Origin: an uncultured Pelagibacteraceae bacterium
GTDB taxonomy: Bacteria; Pseudomonadota; Alphaproteobacteria; Pelagibacterales; Pelagibacteraceae
NCBI GenBank assembly: GCA_902551985.1
Contig: CACDFI010000002.1
Coordinates: 62,001 to 126,000 of the forward strand
Length of the DNA stretch: 64,000 nt
Direction of reading: 5' to 3'
Shown: positions 1 through 8,350 of the stretch, in pieces
Layout of the letters: every line of letters begins with the position of its first letter
Position numbering within the stretch: the first letter of the stretch is position 1
Notes under the pieces: generated by a model
The model's database searches: none
What the model saw: only the letters and a program-made list of their open reading frames with translations
Told to the model about the DNA's origin: nothing
Made by a program: the position numbers and the translations under genes

Positions 1-1
1 G

Positions 2-253
2 ACAAATGGAATTTTAACTGATGGAGATTTAAAGAGACTATCTAATTCAAGATTAAATTATCAAAATTTAAAGATTAAAAAAGTTATGAAAAAAAAACCT
101 ATTAGTGTCGATAAGAATATGCTTGCAGCTCAAGCACTTTCTATTATGAATGCCAAAAAAATTACCAGTTTATGCGTGCATCAAAGCAATAAAAGAAGTA
201 AAACCATAGGATTTATTCATATTCACAATATCTTAAATGCAAACATTACTTAG
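2..253 (+). CDS. kdsD: Arabinose-5-phosphate isomerase, C-terminal part (5' end outside window)
   Basis: Only the last 83 codons are in the window; the frame is open from base 2 to the TAG at 251-253. The translation begins TNGILTDGDLKR, a typical CBS-domain motif, and continues through a second CBS strand (KKPISVDKNM...). This C-terminal CBS pair is characteristic of KdsD/KpsF, which converts ribulose 5-phosphate to arabinose 5-phosphate for Kdo and LPS synthesis. The SIS catalytic domain lies outside the window, so the call rests on the CBS fragment plus the adjacent lptC and lptB genes, a usual partnership. It abuts lptC with no gap. Confidence 0.75.
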   Translation, partial: TNGILTDGDLKRLSNSRLNYQNLKIKKVMKKKPISVDKNMLAAQALSIMNAKKITSLCVHQSNKRSKTIGFIHIHNILNANIT

Positions 254-1036
254 ATGTCAATTAAGTCATTCATACAGATTTTATTAATACTTCTTATAAT
301 ATCAATAGTAGGAACAGTTTATTATAAATATTTTGATATAGATGAAAATATTGTTGAGGAAATGAATACAATTGAAATTGATAATAAGAAACAAATTAAT
401 GAATTAGAAAAAAAAATATCAGAATTAGAATTAAAAAATAACGAATTAATTCAAATAGTTGAAGATACAAAAAAAGTTAATAAAAATTTAAGTTCTATGG
501 ATACCCAGAATAAAATTATTAATAATGATAAAGTTAAAACAAAAAAAGTAATTACAAATAAAAAAGTTCTAAAAGAAAAAGAAAATGAGAAAAAAGAGAC
601 GAAAAAAGATTTAGTTAAAGATGTTGCATACAGCTCTATAGATCAAAAAGGAAATAAATTTTATTTGTTAGCTAGTTCAGCTAAGTCAAATGTAAATAAC
701 AAAGATGTTTTAGACCTAATAAATGTAAGAGGTGAAATCACCTCTGATAAAAGAGATACGATTTACATTGTTTCCAAATTTGCCGAATTTAATTCAGTGA
801 ACTCAAATTCTAAATTTTATGATAATGTAATAATTAATTATCAAGAGAAGCAAATCACATGCCAAAATTTTGATATTAATATGGAAAGTAACAAGGCAAT
901 AGCTTATAATGATGTAATTGTTACTGATCCAAAGTCAACAATTAAAGCAGGTATGGTAGAATTTGATTTAAAAACCAAAGATATAGATATAAGACCTAAT
1001 TCTGTGGATGAAAATATTGAGGTTGTAACAAACTAA
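254..1036 (+). CDS. lptC: LptC-like LPS transport protein with a long coiled-coil linker
   Basis: This is a 260-residue protein with one membrane segment at about residues 7-25. A charged Lys/Glu-rich stretch at about 36-115, probably coiled coil, follows. The C-terminal half (about 125-255) is beta-rich with repeated phrases (FYDNVIINYQ, AYNDVIVTDP, KAGMVEFDL) like the LptC/LptA jellyroll. LptC bridges the inner-membrane LPS extractor to the periplasmic LptA bridge. Its place between kdsD and lptB supports the call. LptC is usually near 190-210 residues, so the linker is unusually long. No separate lptA lies here, so an LptC/LptA-type dual role is possible but unproven. The stop overlaps the lptB start as TAATG. 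Confidence 0.72.
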   Translation: MSIKSFIQILLILLIISIVGTVYYKYFDIDENIVEEMNTIEIDNKKQINELEKKISELELKNNELIQIVEDTKKVNKNLSSMDTQNKIINNDKVKTKKVITNKKVLKEKENEKKETKKDLVKDVAYSSIDQKGNKFYLLASSAKSNVNNKDVLDLINVRGEITSDKRDTIYIVSKFAEFNSVNSNSKFYDNVIINYQEKQITCQNFDINMESNKAIAYNDVIVTDPKSTIKAGMVEFDLKTKDIDIRPNSVDENIEVVTN

Positions 1037-1812
1037 TGGCACTAATAAAAAAATTTAGAATTAAGAGTTTTAAAGAAAAACAATCTTTATTAAAGCTGGA
1101 AAAAATTTCAATGTTTTATAACAAAAGACAAATACTAAATAATTTGAATTTAAAAATTAATAGGCAAGAGGTATTGGGTATGCTTGGACCAAATGGAGTT
1201 GGGAAATCTACTATTTTCCATATTATTACAGGTTTAAAAGATCCAAGTTATGGCAAAGTTTTTATAAATGGCGAAGACTGTACAACAATTCCGATTTATG
1301 AAAGAGCTACAAGATTTAAACTTGGATATGTTCCACAATATGGAGGTTTTATACAAGATTTAAATTTATTAGAAAATTTAAAACTTGTTGGTGAAATCCA
1401 TATAAAAGAAAAAGATATACGAAAAGCAAGAATTGAAAAAATTATCGCACAGTTTGAGTTTGACCCTCTATTAAAAATAAAGGCTAAACATCTATCAGGA
1501 GGCCAAAAAAAGAAACTTGTTATTGGTATGGCATTGATAAATAACCCAAGTATTTTGCTTTTAGATGAACCTTTTGCAGCATTAGATATTTTAACTATCA
1601 AGATGCTTCAGGAAATTATTGTAAATTTGCAAGCTCTTGAAAAAATAACTGTGGTGGTATGCGATCATCAAGCAAGAGATTTATTAAGTTGTGTGGATAG
1701 AGCAATAGTATTATCTAATGGAAAAATTATTGCTTCTGGAAGTCCTAATGAAATAATTAAGGACTCAAATGCTAAATCAGCTTACTTTGGAGATGAATTT
1801 AAAATAAATTAA
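1036..1812 (+). CDS. lptB: LPS export ABC transporter ATP-binding protein LptB
   Basis: This ABC ATPase powers LPS extraction from the inner membrane together with LptF, LptG and LptC. All motifs are visible: Walker A GPNGVGKST (residues 51-59), Q-loop Q101, signature LSGGQ (153-157), Walker B ILLLDE with catalytic E178, and the switch histidine in VVVCDHQ (H211). The length of 258 residues includes a basic N-terminal extension of about 17 residues compared with the usual 240. It is translationally coupled to lptC through TAATG and followed 7 nt later by aroA. The permeases lptF and lptG are not in this window. Confidence 0.9.
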   Translation: MALIKKFRIKSFKEKQSLLKLEKISMFYNKRQILNNLNLKINRQEVLGMLGPNGVGKSTIFHIITGLKDPSYGKVFINGEDCTTIPIYERATRFKLGYVPQYGGFIQDLNLLENLKLVGEIHIKEKDIRKARIEKIIAQFEFDPLLKIKAKHLSGGQKKKLVIGMALINNPSILLLDEPFAALDILTIKMLQEIIVNLQALEKITVVVCDHQARDLLSCVDRAIVLSNGKIIASGSPNEIIKDSNAKSAYFGDEFKIN

Positions 1813-1819
1813 TTCATCA

Positions 1820-3145
1820 ATGGCTAATTATATTATTATAAAAGATAAATTAAGTAATTTTAACAAAGAAATCAAAGTTAGTGCTGATAAAAGTATATCA
1901 ATAAGATCAGTACTACTTGCCTCACAAGCAGTTGGTACTTCAAAAATTTCGAACCTACTGGAGTCAGAGGATGTTATAAATACTTTAAAAACTATTAAGA
2001 AGCTTGGTATTAATTACTCAAAAATCAGAGACGTTTACTACATTGAAGGCTTCGGAATAAATGGTTTTAGTATCAAGAAAAATACTTTATTAAATGCAGG
2101 GAATTCAGGAACTTTGGCAAGACTCATACTCGGATTATTAGTCAAATCAAAATCGAAGGTTAAACTAATTGGTGATAAAAGTTTGTCAAAAAGGGATTTT
2201 TCAAGGGTTATTAAACCTTTAAGACTTTTTGGAGTAAACATCGAGAGCAAGAAAAATTTGTTACCGATTAAAATTGAAGGAACAAACTTTTTAAGACCTA
2301 TAGAATATGAGGAAAACATTGGAAGTGCTCAGGTAAAAACTTGTATAATATTTGCTGCATTAAATACACCCGGTATTACAAAAATTCATTCTAAAATTTC
2401 AAGAAATCATACTGAACTATTTTTAAAATTTTTAAAATATCCTATAAAAATTGTTAAAAAATTAGAATATGAAAAAATATCTGTTCAAGGACTAAAACAA
2501 TTTAATAGTTTTGAATACGAAGTTCCAGGGGATATAAGTTCTGCATCTTTTTTCATAGTGCTAACACTTTTATCAAAAGACTCTAAAATTATAATAAAAA
2601 AAGTAAATGTAAATAAAAGTAGAACTGGAATTATTTCAATTTTAAACATGATGGGAGCAAATATAAAACTTAAAAATATAACAATTTATAATGGTGAGAA
2701 GATTGCTGATATTCATGTAAAAAGTAAAAAAAAATTGTACGCAGTCAACTGTCCCTCTAAACTAAATAGCTCAGCAATAGACGAATTTTTAATTATTTTT
2801 TTAGTTGCATCAAGAGCTAAGGGAGTATCAAAATTTAAAGAATTAGGAGAAATGAACAAAAAAGAATCTAAAAGATTAGATTTAGCAATTAAATTCTTAA
2901 AACTAATTGGAGTAAAAGTTAATAGATTTAAAGACAATATAAATATTCATGGTAATCCAGATTTAGAATTATCAAAAAAATATGAAATGAAGAATTTTTT
3001 AAAAGATCATAGAATATTTTTTTTGTGTTGTATAACTGCACTAACTCTAGGGGGAAAATGGAAAATTAATGATAAAGATTCAATTAACACATCCTTCCCT
3101 GACTTTTTAAAAACACTAAAAGTTATAGGGGCTAAAATAAATTGA
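1820..3145 (+). CDS. aroA: 3-phosphoshikimate 1-carboxyvinyltransferase (EPSP synthase)
   Basis: AroA joins shikimate 3-phosphate and phosphoenolpyruvate in the sixth step of the shikimate pathway. The 441-residue protein shows the N-terminal SADKSISIRSVLLAS motif and the substrate loop NAGNSGTLARL. It also has GSAQVKTCIIFAALNTPG and SRNHTEL, the last matching the RxHxxE motif of class II enzymes. The loop keeps Gly (NSGT) at the position where glyphosate-tolerant enzymes of the CP4 type carry Ala, so tolerance is not predicted from that residue. The TGA stop overlaps the TTG start of cmk. aroK and aroB of the same pathway lie at 35341-36943. Confidence 0.93.
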   Translation: MANYIIIKDKLSNFNKEIKVSADKSISIRSVLLASQAVGTSKISNLLESEDVINTLKTIKKLGINYSKIRDVYYIEGFGINGFSIKKNTLLNAGNSGTLARLILGLLVKSKSKVKLIGDKSLSKRDFSRVIKPLRLFGVNIESKKNLLPIKIEGTNFLRPIEYEENIGSAQVKTCIIFAALNTPGITKIHSKISRNHTELFLKFLKYPIKIVKKLEYEKISVQGLKQFNSFEYEVPGDISSASFFIVLTLLSKDSKIIIKKVNVNKSRTGIISILNMMGANIKLKNITIYNGEKIADIHVKSKKKLYAVNCPSKLNSSAIDEFLIIFLVASRAKGVSKFKELGEMNKKESKRLDLAIKFLKLIGVKVNRFKDNINIHGNPDLELSKKYEMKNFLKDHRIFFLCCITALTLGGKWKINDKDSINTSFPDFLKTLKVIGAKIN

Positions 3146-3798
3146 AAAAAAGAAAAAATATAATAACTGTCGCTATTGATTCACCTGCAGCAGCTGGTGC
3201 TGGAACACAAGCTAAATTGATATCAAAAAACTACAACTTATTTTATTTAGATACTGGGAAAATTTATAGATACATTGGAAAATTAAAATTAGATAACAAA
3301 AAAAAATTTACTTACAGCTTAATTAAAAAAAAAATTAATAAAATTAGATTAAATAATTTGAAAAAAAAGTCATTACTATCTGATGAAGTTGCGTTATCGG
3401 CATCTGAAATAGCTAAAGATCAAAGAATTAGATTGATAGTCCATAAATTTCAACAAAGATGTGCATATAATCCTCCAAAAAAATATAAGGGCTCTGTCTT
3501 AGATGGAAGAGACATAATTACTATTCAAATGAAAGATGCAATGTTTAAATTTTATATAACTGCAAGCTTAAAAGTTAGGGCAAGAAGACGATTTAATGAA
3601 TATCTAAAGTTAAGTAAAAAAATAACTTATAACGATGTTCTTAAAAGCCTGAGAAATAGGGATAAATCTGACAAAGAAAGGAAATATGGCCCACTCAAAA
3701 AAACAAAAGATTCTATCTTGATTAACACCACTAAATTAAGTAAGAAAGCGAGTTTTAAAAAAATTAAAGCTATAATGGATAAAAAATTAAATTATTAA
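3142..3798 (+). CDS. cmk: Cytidylate kinase with altered P-loop
   Basis: This 218-residue protein phosphorylates CMP/dCMP using ATP. Family features visible are the start IAIDxP-like loop (residues 12-22), LDTGKIYR, LDGRDI, VRARRRF and the lid region RDKSDKERKYGPL...DSILINT. The neighbours aroA and rpsA are the classic aroA-cmk-rpsA order, which strongly supports the identity. The start is TTG at 3142, overlapping the aroA stop as ATTGA. The P-loop reads D13-S-P-A-A-A-G-A-G-T22, so the usual Gly14 is Ser and the normally invariant Walker lysine (position 20) is Ala. The rest of the protein is intact, so I read this as a functional but unusual enzyme. Confidence 0.85.
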   Translation: MKKRKNIITVAIDSPAAAGAGTQAKLISKNYNLFYLDTGKIYRYIGKLKLDNKKKFTYSLIKKKINKIRLNNLKKKSLLSDEVALSASEIAKDQRIRLIVHKFQQRCAYNPPKKYKGSVLDGRDIITIQMKDAMFKFYITASLKVRARRRFNEYLKLSKKITYNDVLKSLRNRDKSDKERKYGPLKKTKDSILINTTKLSKKASFKKIKAIMDKKLNY

Positions 3799-5540
3799 TG
3801 GAAATTTATAAAGACCTTTCATCACCTGCAACTCAGCAATTCGAAAAATTATTAAATAGTCAATTATCAAAAAATAAGATTGAAGAAGGAAAAATTATTG
3901 AGGGAAAAATAACAAAAATAACAAGTAAATATATTTTTTTATTCATCCCTGGTTTAAAAAGTGAGCCCGTCATTGATATAAATGAAATTAAATTAATGGG
4001 TATGGAGCAGGATGTCCAAGAAGGTAAAATAATATCTGTTTTACTTGAAAAAATCGAAGATAAAAATGGTGATGTTATCGTTTCCGCACAAAAAGCTCAA
4101 AAAATTAAAGGTTGGAACAAATTAGTTGCTTGTTATGAAAACAACGAGCTTATAAATGGGAAAATAACTCAAAAAACTAAGGGTGGAGTTATAGTTGAGC
4201 ATATAGAAACAGGGTCGCTTATGTTTTGTCCTGGCTCACAGATATCAGATAAGCCAATAAAAAATATAGATCATTTAATTGGTGTCGAACAAAAGTTCGC
4301 TCTAATTAAACTTGATATGGTAAGAGGAAATAGCGTTGTTTCTAGAAGACAAGTTGTTTCATCTAACAAAAAAGAAGATAAAGAAAAAATTATTGGAAAG
4401 TTTAAAGTTGGTGAAATTATTAAGGATGCAGTTGTAAAAGGTTATTCATCATTTGGCTGCTTTTTTGAAGTAACAACTCCAGAGGGCACAATTGATACTT
4501 TATGTCATTTGCAGGAGATTAGTTACAGCAGAGTAAACCATCCAGATGAAATATTTAATATCGGAGAAAAACATGATTTGAAAATAATTTCAATTGATAT
4601 GGAAAAACTCCAAGTTGGGTGCTCTATTAAACAATTATCTCCAGATCCTTTTGAACATATTTCTAATTATCAAATTGGAAGTCAGTATAAAGTTAAAGTG
4701 GTTAAAATTACTGACTATGGTTGTTTTTGTGAATTAGAAGCGGGATTAACCACTCTTCTGCACAGCAGTGAAATTAGTTGGACTAAAAAAAATATTTCTC
4801 CAAAAAAAATCTTTAATGTTGGTGATCAAATTGATTGTGTAATAACCGAGATAGATAAAGATAAAAGAAGAGTTGCAATATCACACAGACTTACAAAAGA
4901 AAATCCATATTCTAAGCTAGAAAATACTTATCCAGTAGGATCAGACATTGAGGGTGTGGTTAGTAATACAAACGAATATGCTCTTTATTTAAAACTAGCA
5001 GATTTTGAAATTGACGGATTTTTGCACTCAAACGATCTTTCTTATACTGGAGACTCTGAAGACGAACTAAAAAAATACAAAAAAGGAGATAAATTAAAAG
5101 TACGTATATTAGAGATTAAAAAGGCAGATCAAAAAGTCAGAGTAGGTCTAAAACAACTACAAAAAGATCCTTTCGAATGGTTTAAAGATAAGAAAGTTAA
5201 TGATGCAATTACAGTTAAAGTAATTAATTCAGATAACAAGGGTTTAGTAGTCATGCCAGAGGGTTGTGAAGTTGAAATTTTAATTAAAAAATCTCAAATT
5301 GCTATGAATGCAACGGATGCAAGACCGTCACGTTTTGTTGGTGGAGAAAGAATTGATGCTGCAATAGCGGAACTGAATTTTGAAAAAAGGAAGGTATCTT
5401 TAAGTATTAAATTGCTTGAGGAAATAATGAATGCTAAAGCTATTAAAGAACACTCAAGCCCACTAAGTGGAAAAAATCTTCCGTTCTCCTCGCTTTCTGA
5501 ACAATTAGATGGTAAGAAAAGCAAAAAGGATTCCGAATAA
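3798..5540 (+). CDS. rpsA: 30S ribosomal protein S1
   Basis: S1 helps the 30S subunit bind and unfold mRNA. The 580-residue protein contains about six consecutive S1/OB repeats (roughly 30-97, 115-180, 200-270, 290-358, 378-448, 463-535). They are recognisable by recurring phrases such as GxVKGYSSFGCFFEV, VVKITDYGCFCELEAG and FNVGDxI...V.xIDKDKRRVxIS. The last 40 residues are an acidic/basic tail. The length is close to the usual 550-570. It is coupled to cmk by TAATG. Because few genes here show Shine-Dalgarno sequences, S1-dependent initiation may matter more than usual (inference). Confidence 0.96.
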   Translation: MEIYKDLSSPATQQFEKLLNSQLSKNKIEEGKIIEGKITKITSKYIFLFIPGLKSEPVIDINEIKLMGMEQDVQEGKIISVLLEKIEDKNGDVIVSAQKAQKIKGWNKLVACYENNELINGKITQKTKGGVIVEHIETGSLMFCPGSQISDKPIKNIDHLIGVEQKFALIKLDMVRGNSVVSRRQVVSSNKKEDKEKIIGKFKVGEIIKDAVVKGYSSFGCFFEVTTPEGTIDTLCHLQEISYSRVNHPDEIFNIGEKHDLKIISIDMEKLQVGCSIKQLSPDPFEHISNYQIGSQYKVKVVKITDYGCFCELEAGLTTLLHSSEISWTKKNISPKKIFNVGDQIDCVITEIDKDKRRVAISHRLTKENPYSKLENTYPVGSDIEGVVSNTNEYALYLKLADFEIDGFLHSNDLSYTGDSEDELKKYKKGDKLKVRILEIKKADQKVRVGLKQLQKDPFEWFKDKKVNDAITVKVINSDNKGLVVMPEGCEVEILIKKSQIAMNATDARPSRFVGGERIDAAIAELNFEKRKVSLSIKLLEEIMNAKAIKEHSSPLSGKNLPFSSLSEQLDGKKSKKDSE

Positions 5541-5835
5541 AAAATTGTCTTTTGTAAAGTCAGATTTAATAAGAGAATTATCAAAAAATTACCCGAATTT
5601 TTTAAAAAAAGACCTCATCAAATTGTTTGATATTGCTATCTATGAAATGCAGGAAGCTCTAAAAAGAAAAGAAAGAGTAGAGTTAAGAGATTTATTTACA
5701 ATTGAGCCTAGAATTCAAAAGGCGCGAATATCTAGAAACCCAAAAACAAATGAAAAAGTAAAAACTCCTGAAAAAAACGCTATATTATTTAAAGCTTCAA
5801 AAAAATGGTTAAAAATAATAAATGAAGAGAAATAA
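5509..5835 (+). CDS. ihfB: HU/IHF family DNA-binding protein, probably IHF beta
   Basis: This is a small basic DNA-bending protein. After a short extension the sequence runs VKSDLIRELSKNYP...LIKLFDIAIYEMQEALKRKERVELRDLFTIEP, then RNPKTNEKVKTPEKNAILFKASKKW. This is the HU/IHF fold with its RNPxT arm tip. The position right after rpsA is the usual site of ihfB. The start is uncertain: ATG at 5509 lies 32 nt inside rpsA and adds a basic extension, while TTG at 5545 gives a 96-residue protein of normal length 4 nt after rpsA. I favour 5545 on length, but give the longer limit here. Neither has a convincing ribosome binding site. Confidence 0.85.
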   Translation: MVRKAKRIPNKKLSFVKSDLIRELSKNYPNFLKKDLIKLFDIAIYEMQEALKRKERVELRDLFTIEPRIQKARISRNPKTNEKVKTPEKNAILFKASKKWLKIINEEK

Positions 5836-6493
5836 AATTTTTATTGCTTGTGATACTAAAAATATAAAAAAGGTTAAAGAGATAATAAAAAAAACAAAAA
5901 ATTCAAAATTAAAAATAGGTTATAAATTTGGTTTAGAATTTCTTAATTCTAAAAAAGGTAGAGATTTTTTATCAAAATTAAAAAATGTGACAACTTTTGG
6001 TGATTACAAATTTGCAGATATACCAAATACCTGTGCCTCAGCAATAAAGGCTGTTAAAGATTTAAAATTTAATTATCTAACAATTCATATAAGTTCTGGT
6101 TTAGAAGCATTAAAAGCAGCTAAAAAAGTTTCTGGTAGGACAAAATTAATTGGAGTAACAATACTAACCTCTCTAGATAATAAATCATTAAGAGATATTG
6201 GATTTAATAAAGATGTTAAAAAAATAGTTTTACATCAAGCAAGATTAGCAAATAGAGCAAAACTAGATGCTTTAGTATGTAGTGCAAGAGAAGTAAAAAT
6301 TGTTAAAAAAGTATTTAAGAGAGAAATAATAACTCCTGGTATTAGATTTAACTCAACATCAAATGATCAAAAAAGAGTACTAACTCCAAAAGAAGCATTC
6401 CGGAATGGATCTGATTGGCTGGTATTAGGAAGACCAATTACAAAGGGAAATATTAAAAATAATCTTCAAAATTTAATTAATCATTTAAAATAA
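5822..6493 (+). CDS. pyrF: Orotidine 5'-phosphate decarboxylase
   Basis: PyrF makes UMP from OMP, the last step of pyrimidine synthesis. The 223-residue protein begins IFIACDT (substrate-binding D11) and carries the catalytic signature DYKFADIPNT, with D61, K63 and D66 in the conserved D-x-K-x-x-D spacing. The usual DLKFHDIPNT has His where this has Ala. C-terminal phosphate-binding elements TPGIRF and WLVLGRPIT are present. The start overlaps the HU gene end by 14 nt, and the stop overlaps trpF as TAATG, so expression is probably coupled to the trp genes. Confidence 0.93.
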   Translation: MKRNKIFIACDTKNIKKVKEIIKKTKNSKLKIGYKFGLEFLNSKKGRDFLSKLKNVTTFGDYKFADIPNTCASAIKAVKDLKFNYLTIHISSGLEALKAAKKVSGRTKLIGVTILTSLDNKSLRDIGFNKDVKKIVLHQARLANRAKLDALVCSAREVKIVKKVFKREIITPGIRFNSTSNDQKRVLTPKEAFRNGSDWLVLGRPITKGNIKNNLQNLINHLK

Positions 6494-7116
6494 TGATCAA
6501 GGGTATAAAAATTTGTGGGGTCTCTGATCTTGAGACTTTAAACTTTATTTTAAACCATGAACATCCTGCAAAGTTTATTGGCTTCATTTCTAATTATAAA
6601 AAAAGTAAAAGATATGTTGATAATAAAAATTTAAGAAAATTGTTAAATACTGATAAAAAAAATACAAACTTTGTGTCTGTGCTTGTTAATCCAAGTGATA
6701 AAGAATTAGAGAAAATTAAAGATCTAAATTTTGATTATTATCAATTATATGATGTAAGTCCTGAAAGGACTAAAAATATTAAAGAAAAATACAATATTAG
6801 GATTATTTCAGCTTTTACAATTGTTAATCAAATTGATGTTCAAAAATACAAAAATTATGCCGGTATTTCAGATATATTTCTTTTTGACGGAAAAGGTTAT
6901 GAAAAATCAATAGGCTTTGACCATAAATTATTAAATTCATTACCAAGTTCTTTAAATAAAATGATTGCTGGAAATATAAAAATAGATGATATTCCTAATT
7001 TTAAAAATAAAGATTACTACATTGATCTGAGTGGTTCTTTAGAAAATGAGAAAGGTAAAAAGGATTTAAAAAAAATTGACAAGCTATTAAATCTTACAAC
7101 TAAAAATGAAACTTAA
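6493..7116 (+). CDS. trpF: Phosphoribosylanthranilate isomerase
   Basis: TrpF performs the Amadori rearrangement of phosphoribosylanthranilate in tryptophan synthesis. The 207-residue TIM-barrel protein starts with KICGVSD (catalytic Cys). It retains FVSVLVNPS, FLFDGKG...IGFDHKLL, IAGNIKIDDIPN and YIDLSGSLENEKGKKD, matching the canonical late-barrel phosphate-binding strands. The QLHG motif is changed to QLYD, so His and Gly are lost there. The position directly before trpB and trpA makes the assignment firm despite the divergence. It overlaps trpB by 11 nt. Confidence 0.9.
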   Translation: MIKGIKICGVSDLETLNFILNHEHPAKFIGFISNYKKSKRYVDNKNLRKLLNTDKKNTNFVSVLVNPSDKELEKIKDLNFDYYQLYDVSPERTKNIKEKYNIRIISAFTIVNQIDVQKYKNYAGISDIFLFDGKGYEKSIGFDHKLLNSLPSSLNKMIAGNIKIDDIPNFKNKDYYIDLSGSLENEKGKKDLKKIDKLLNLTTKNET

Positions 7117-8350
7117 AAAAGGAATTCCAGTTATAGATCAAGGAGATAAGCTTGGCTTTTGGGGTGGAAAATTTGGTGGAAATTTTGTGCCTGAAACACT
7201 AAAAAAACCTATAGAAGATCTAGAAATACAATTTAATAAATTAAAAAATGACAAAAACTTTATAAGAGAAAGAGATAAATATTTCAAAAATTGGATTGGA
7301 ACACCGACAAGATTTATTAAGTTAAATAATTTAACGAAACATGTCGGTGGAGCACAGATTTGGTCAAAGGTTGTTTCTGATGCTAACGGTGGAGCTCACA
7401 AAATATATAATGCAACTGTACATTGTTTATTAGCAAAAAAGTCAGGAAAAAAAATGATAATTGGAGACACCGGCGCCGGGTACGCTGGTAAGATGTTAAG
7501 CATGGCTGCTAAGAAATTTGGTCTAAAATGTAAAATTTTTATGGGTGCAAAAGATATAAAGAGACAACAACCAAATGTTAAAGCAATGAAGAAAAATGGC
7601 GCAGATGTAATTCCAGTATATTCAGGAAGTCAAACACTTGTAGATGCAGTATCTGAATGCATGAGATATTGGGTTGCAAATTGTGATACTACTGCAATGT
7701 GTGTAGGCAGTACAGTTGGTCCTGCGATTTTTGTACGTATATGTGGATGGAGCACCAGTCAAATTTCTAGAGAACTTAAAATACAATTAATAAATGAGTT
7801 TGGTGCTGTTCCAAAAAAACTTAAATTATACAACTGTGTAGGAGGAGGTTCTTCCAGCTTTGGATTTTGGAATGAATTTATGGATTATGATAAAAAACAG
7901 GTTGAATTTATCGGGGTTGAAGCTGGTGGACCTGCAAAAAGTAAAAGGCATGCTGCTCCATTAACCTATGGTTCTAAAATTGGAATACTTCATGGTGCAG
8001 CTCAATATGTAAATCAGGATAGCGATGGTCAGATTGAAGAAACCGAGTCAATTTCTGCTGGTCTTGATTATCCTGGAATTTCGCCACTTCATTGCTTCTT
8101 AAAAGATACAAAGCGCGCAAGGTATACGGCGGCTAGTGACGAAGAAGCTTTAAAGGCCTATCAAATAGTTACAAAATATGAAAATTTAAGACCATCTCTT
8201 GAGCCAAGCCATGCATTCTCGGTTGCCATCAAAGAAGCAAAAAAATTTAGCAAAAATACGATTGTAATCATTAACAGTTGCGGAGATGCATATAAAGATA
8301 GAGGTATTTTAGAAAAAAAATTGGGAAAGAAATATGTTAAATCCAATTAG
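7106..8350 (+). CDS. trpB: Tryptophan synthase beta chain, divergent
   Basis: TrpB condenses indole with serine using PLP. The 414-residue protein shows the family outline: FGGNFVPETL, GGAHK with PLP-binding K99, VGGGSSS phosphate cup, FIGVEAGG, GQIEETESISAGLDYPG and LEPSHA. Several usually fixed active-site elements differ. The KREDL-x-HTGAHK approach is KVVSDANGGAHK. The catalytic glutamate of AETGAGQHG is aspartate (D121) in GDTGAGYAG, with QH lost. The C-terminal SGRGDKD is SCGDAYKD. It still sits between trpF and trpA. It is either a lineage-specific variant of normal TrpB or an enzyme with altered substrate handling; sequence alone cannot decide. Confidence 0.85.
   Translation: MKLKKGIPVIDQGDKLGFWGGKFGGNFVPETLKKPIEDLEIQFNKLKNDKNFIRERDKYFKNWIGTPTRFIKLNNLTKHVGGAQIWSKVVSDANGGAHKIYNATVHCLLAKKSGKKMIIGDTGAGYAGKMLSMAAKKFGLKCKIFMGAKDIKRQQPNVKAMKKNGADVIPVYSGSQTLVDAVSECMRYWVANCDTTAMCVGSTVGPAIFVRICGWSTSQISRELKIQLINEFGAVPKKLKLYNCVGGGSSSFGFWNEFMDYDKKQVEFIGVEAGGPAKSKRHAAPLTYGSKIGILHGAAQYVNQDSDGQIEETESISAGLDYPGISPLHCFLKDTKRARYTAASDEEALKAYQIVTKYENLRPSLEPSHAFSVAIKEAKKFSKNTIVIINSCGDAYKDRGILEKKLGKKYVKSN

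Noticed and set aside
1296..1601. Minus-strand open frame inside lptB
   Set aside because: It is antisense to the conserved Walker A to Walker B region and has no motif of its own; it is a shadow.
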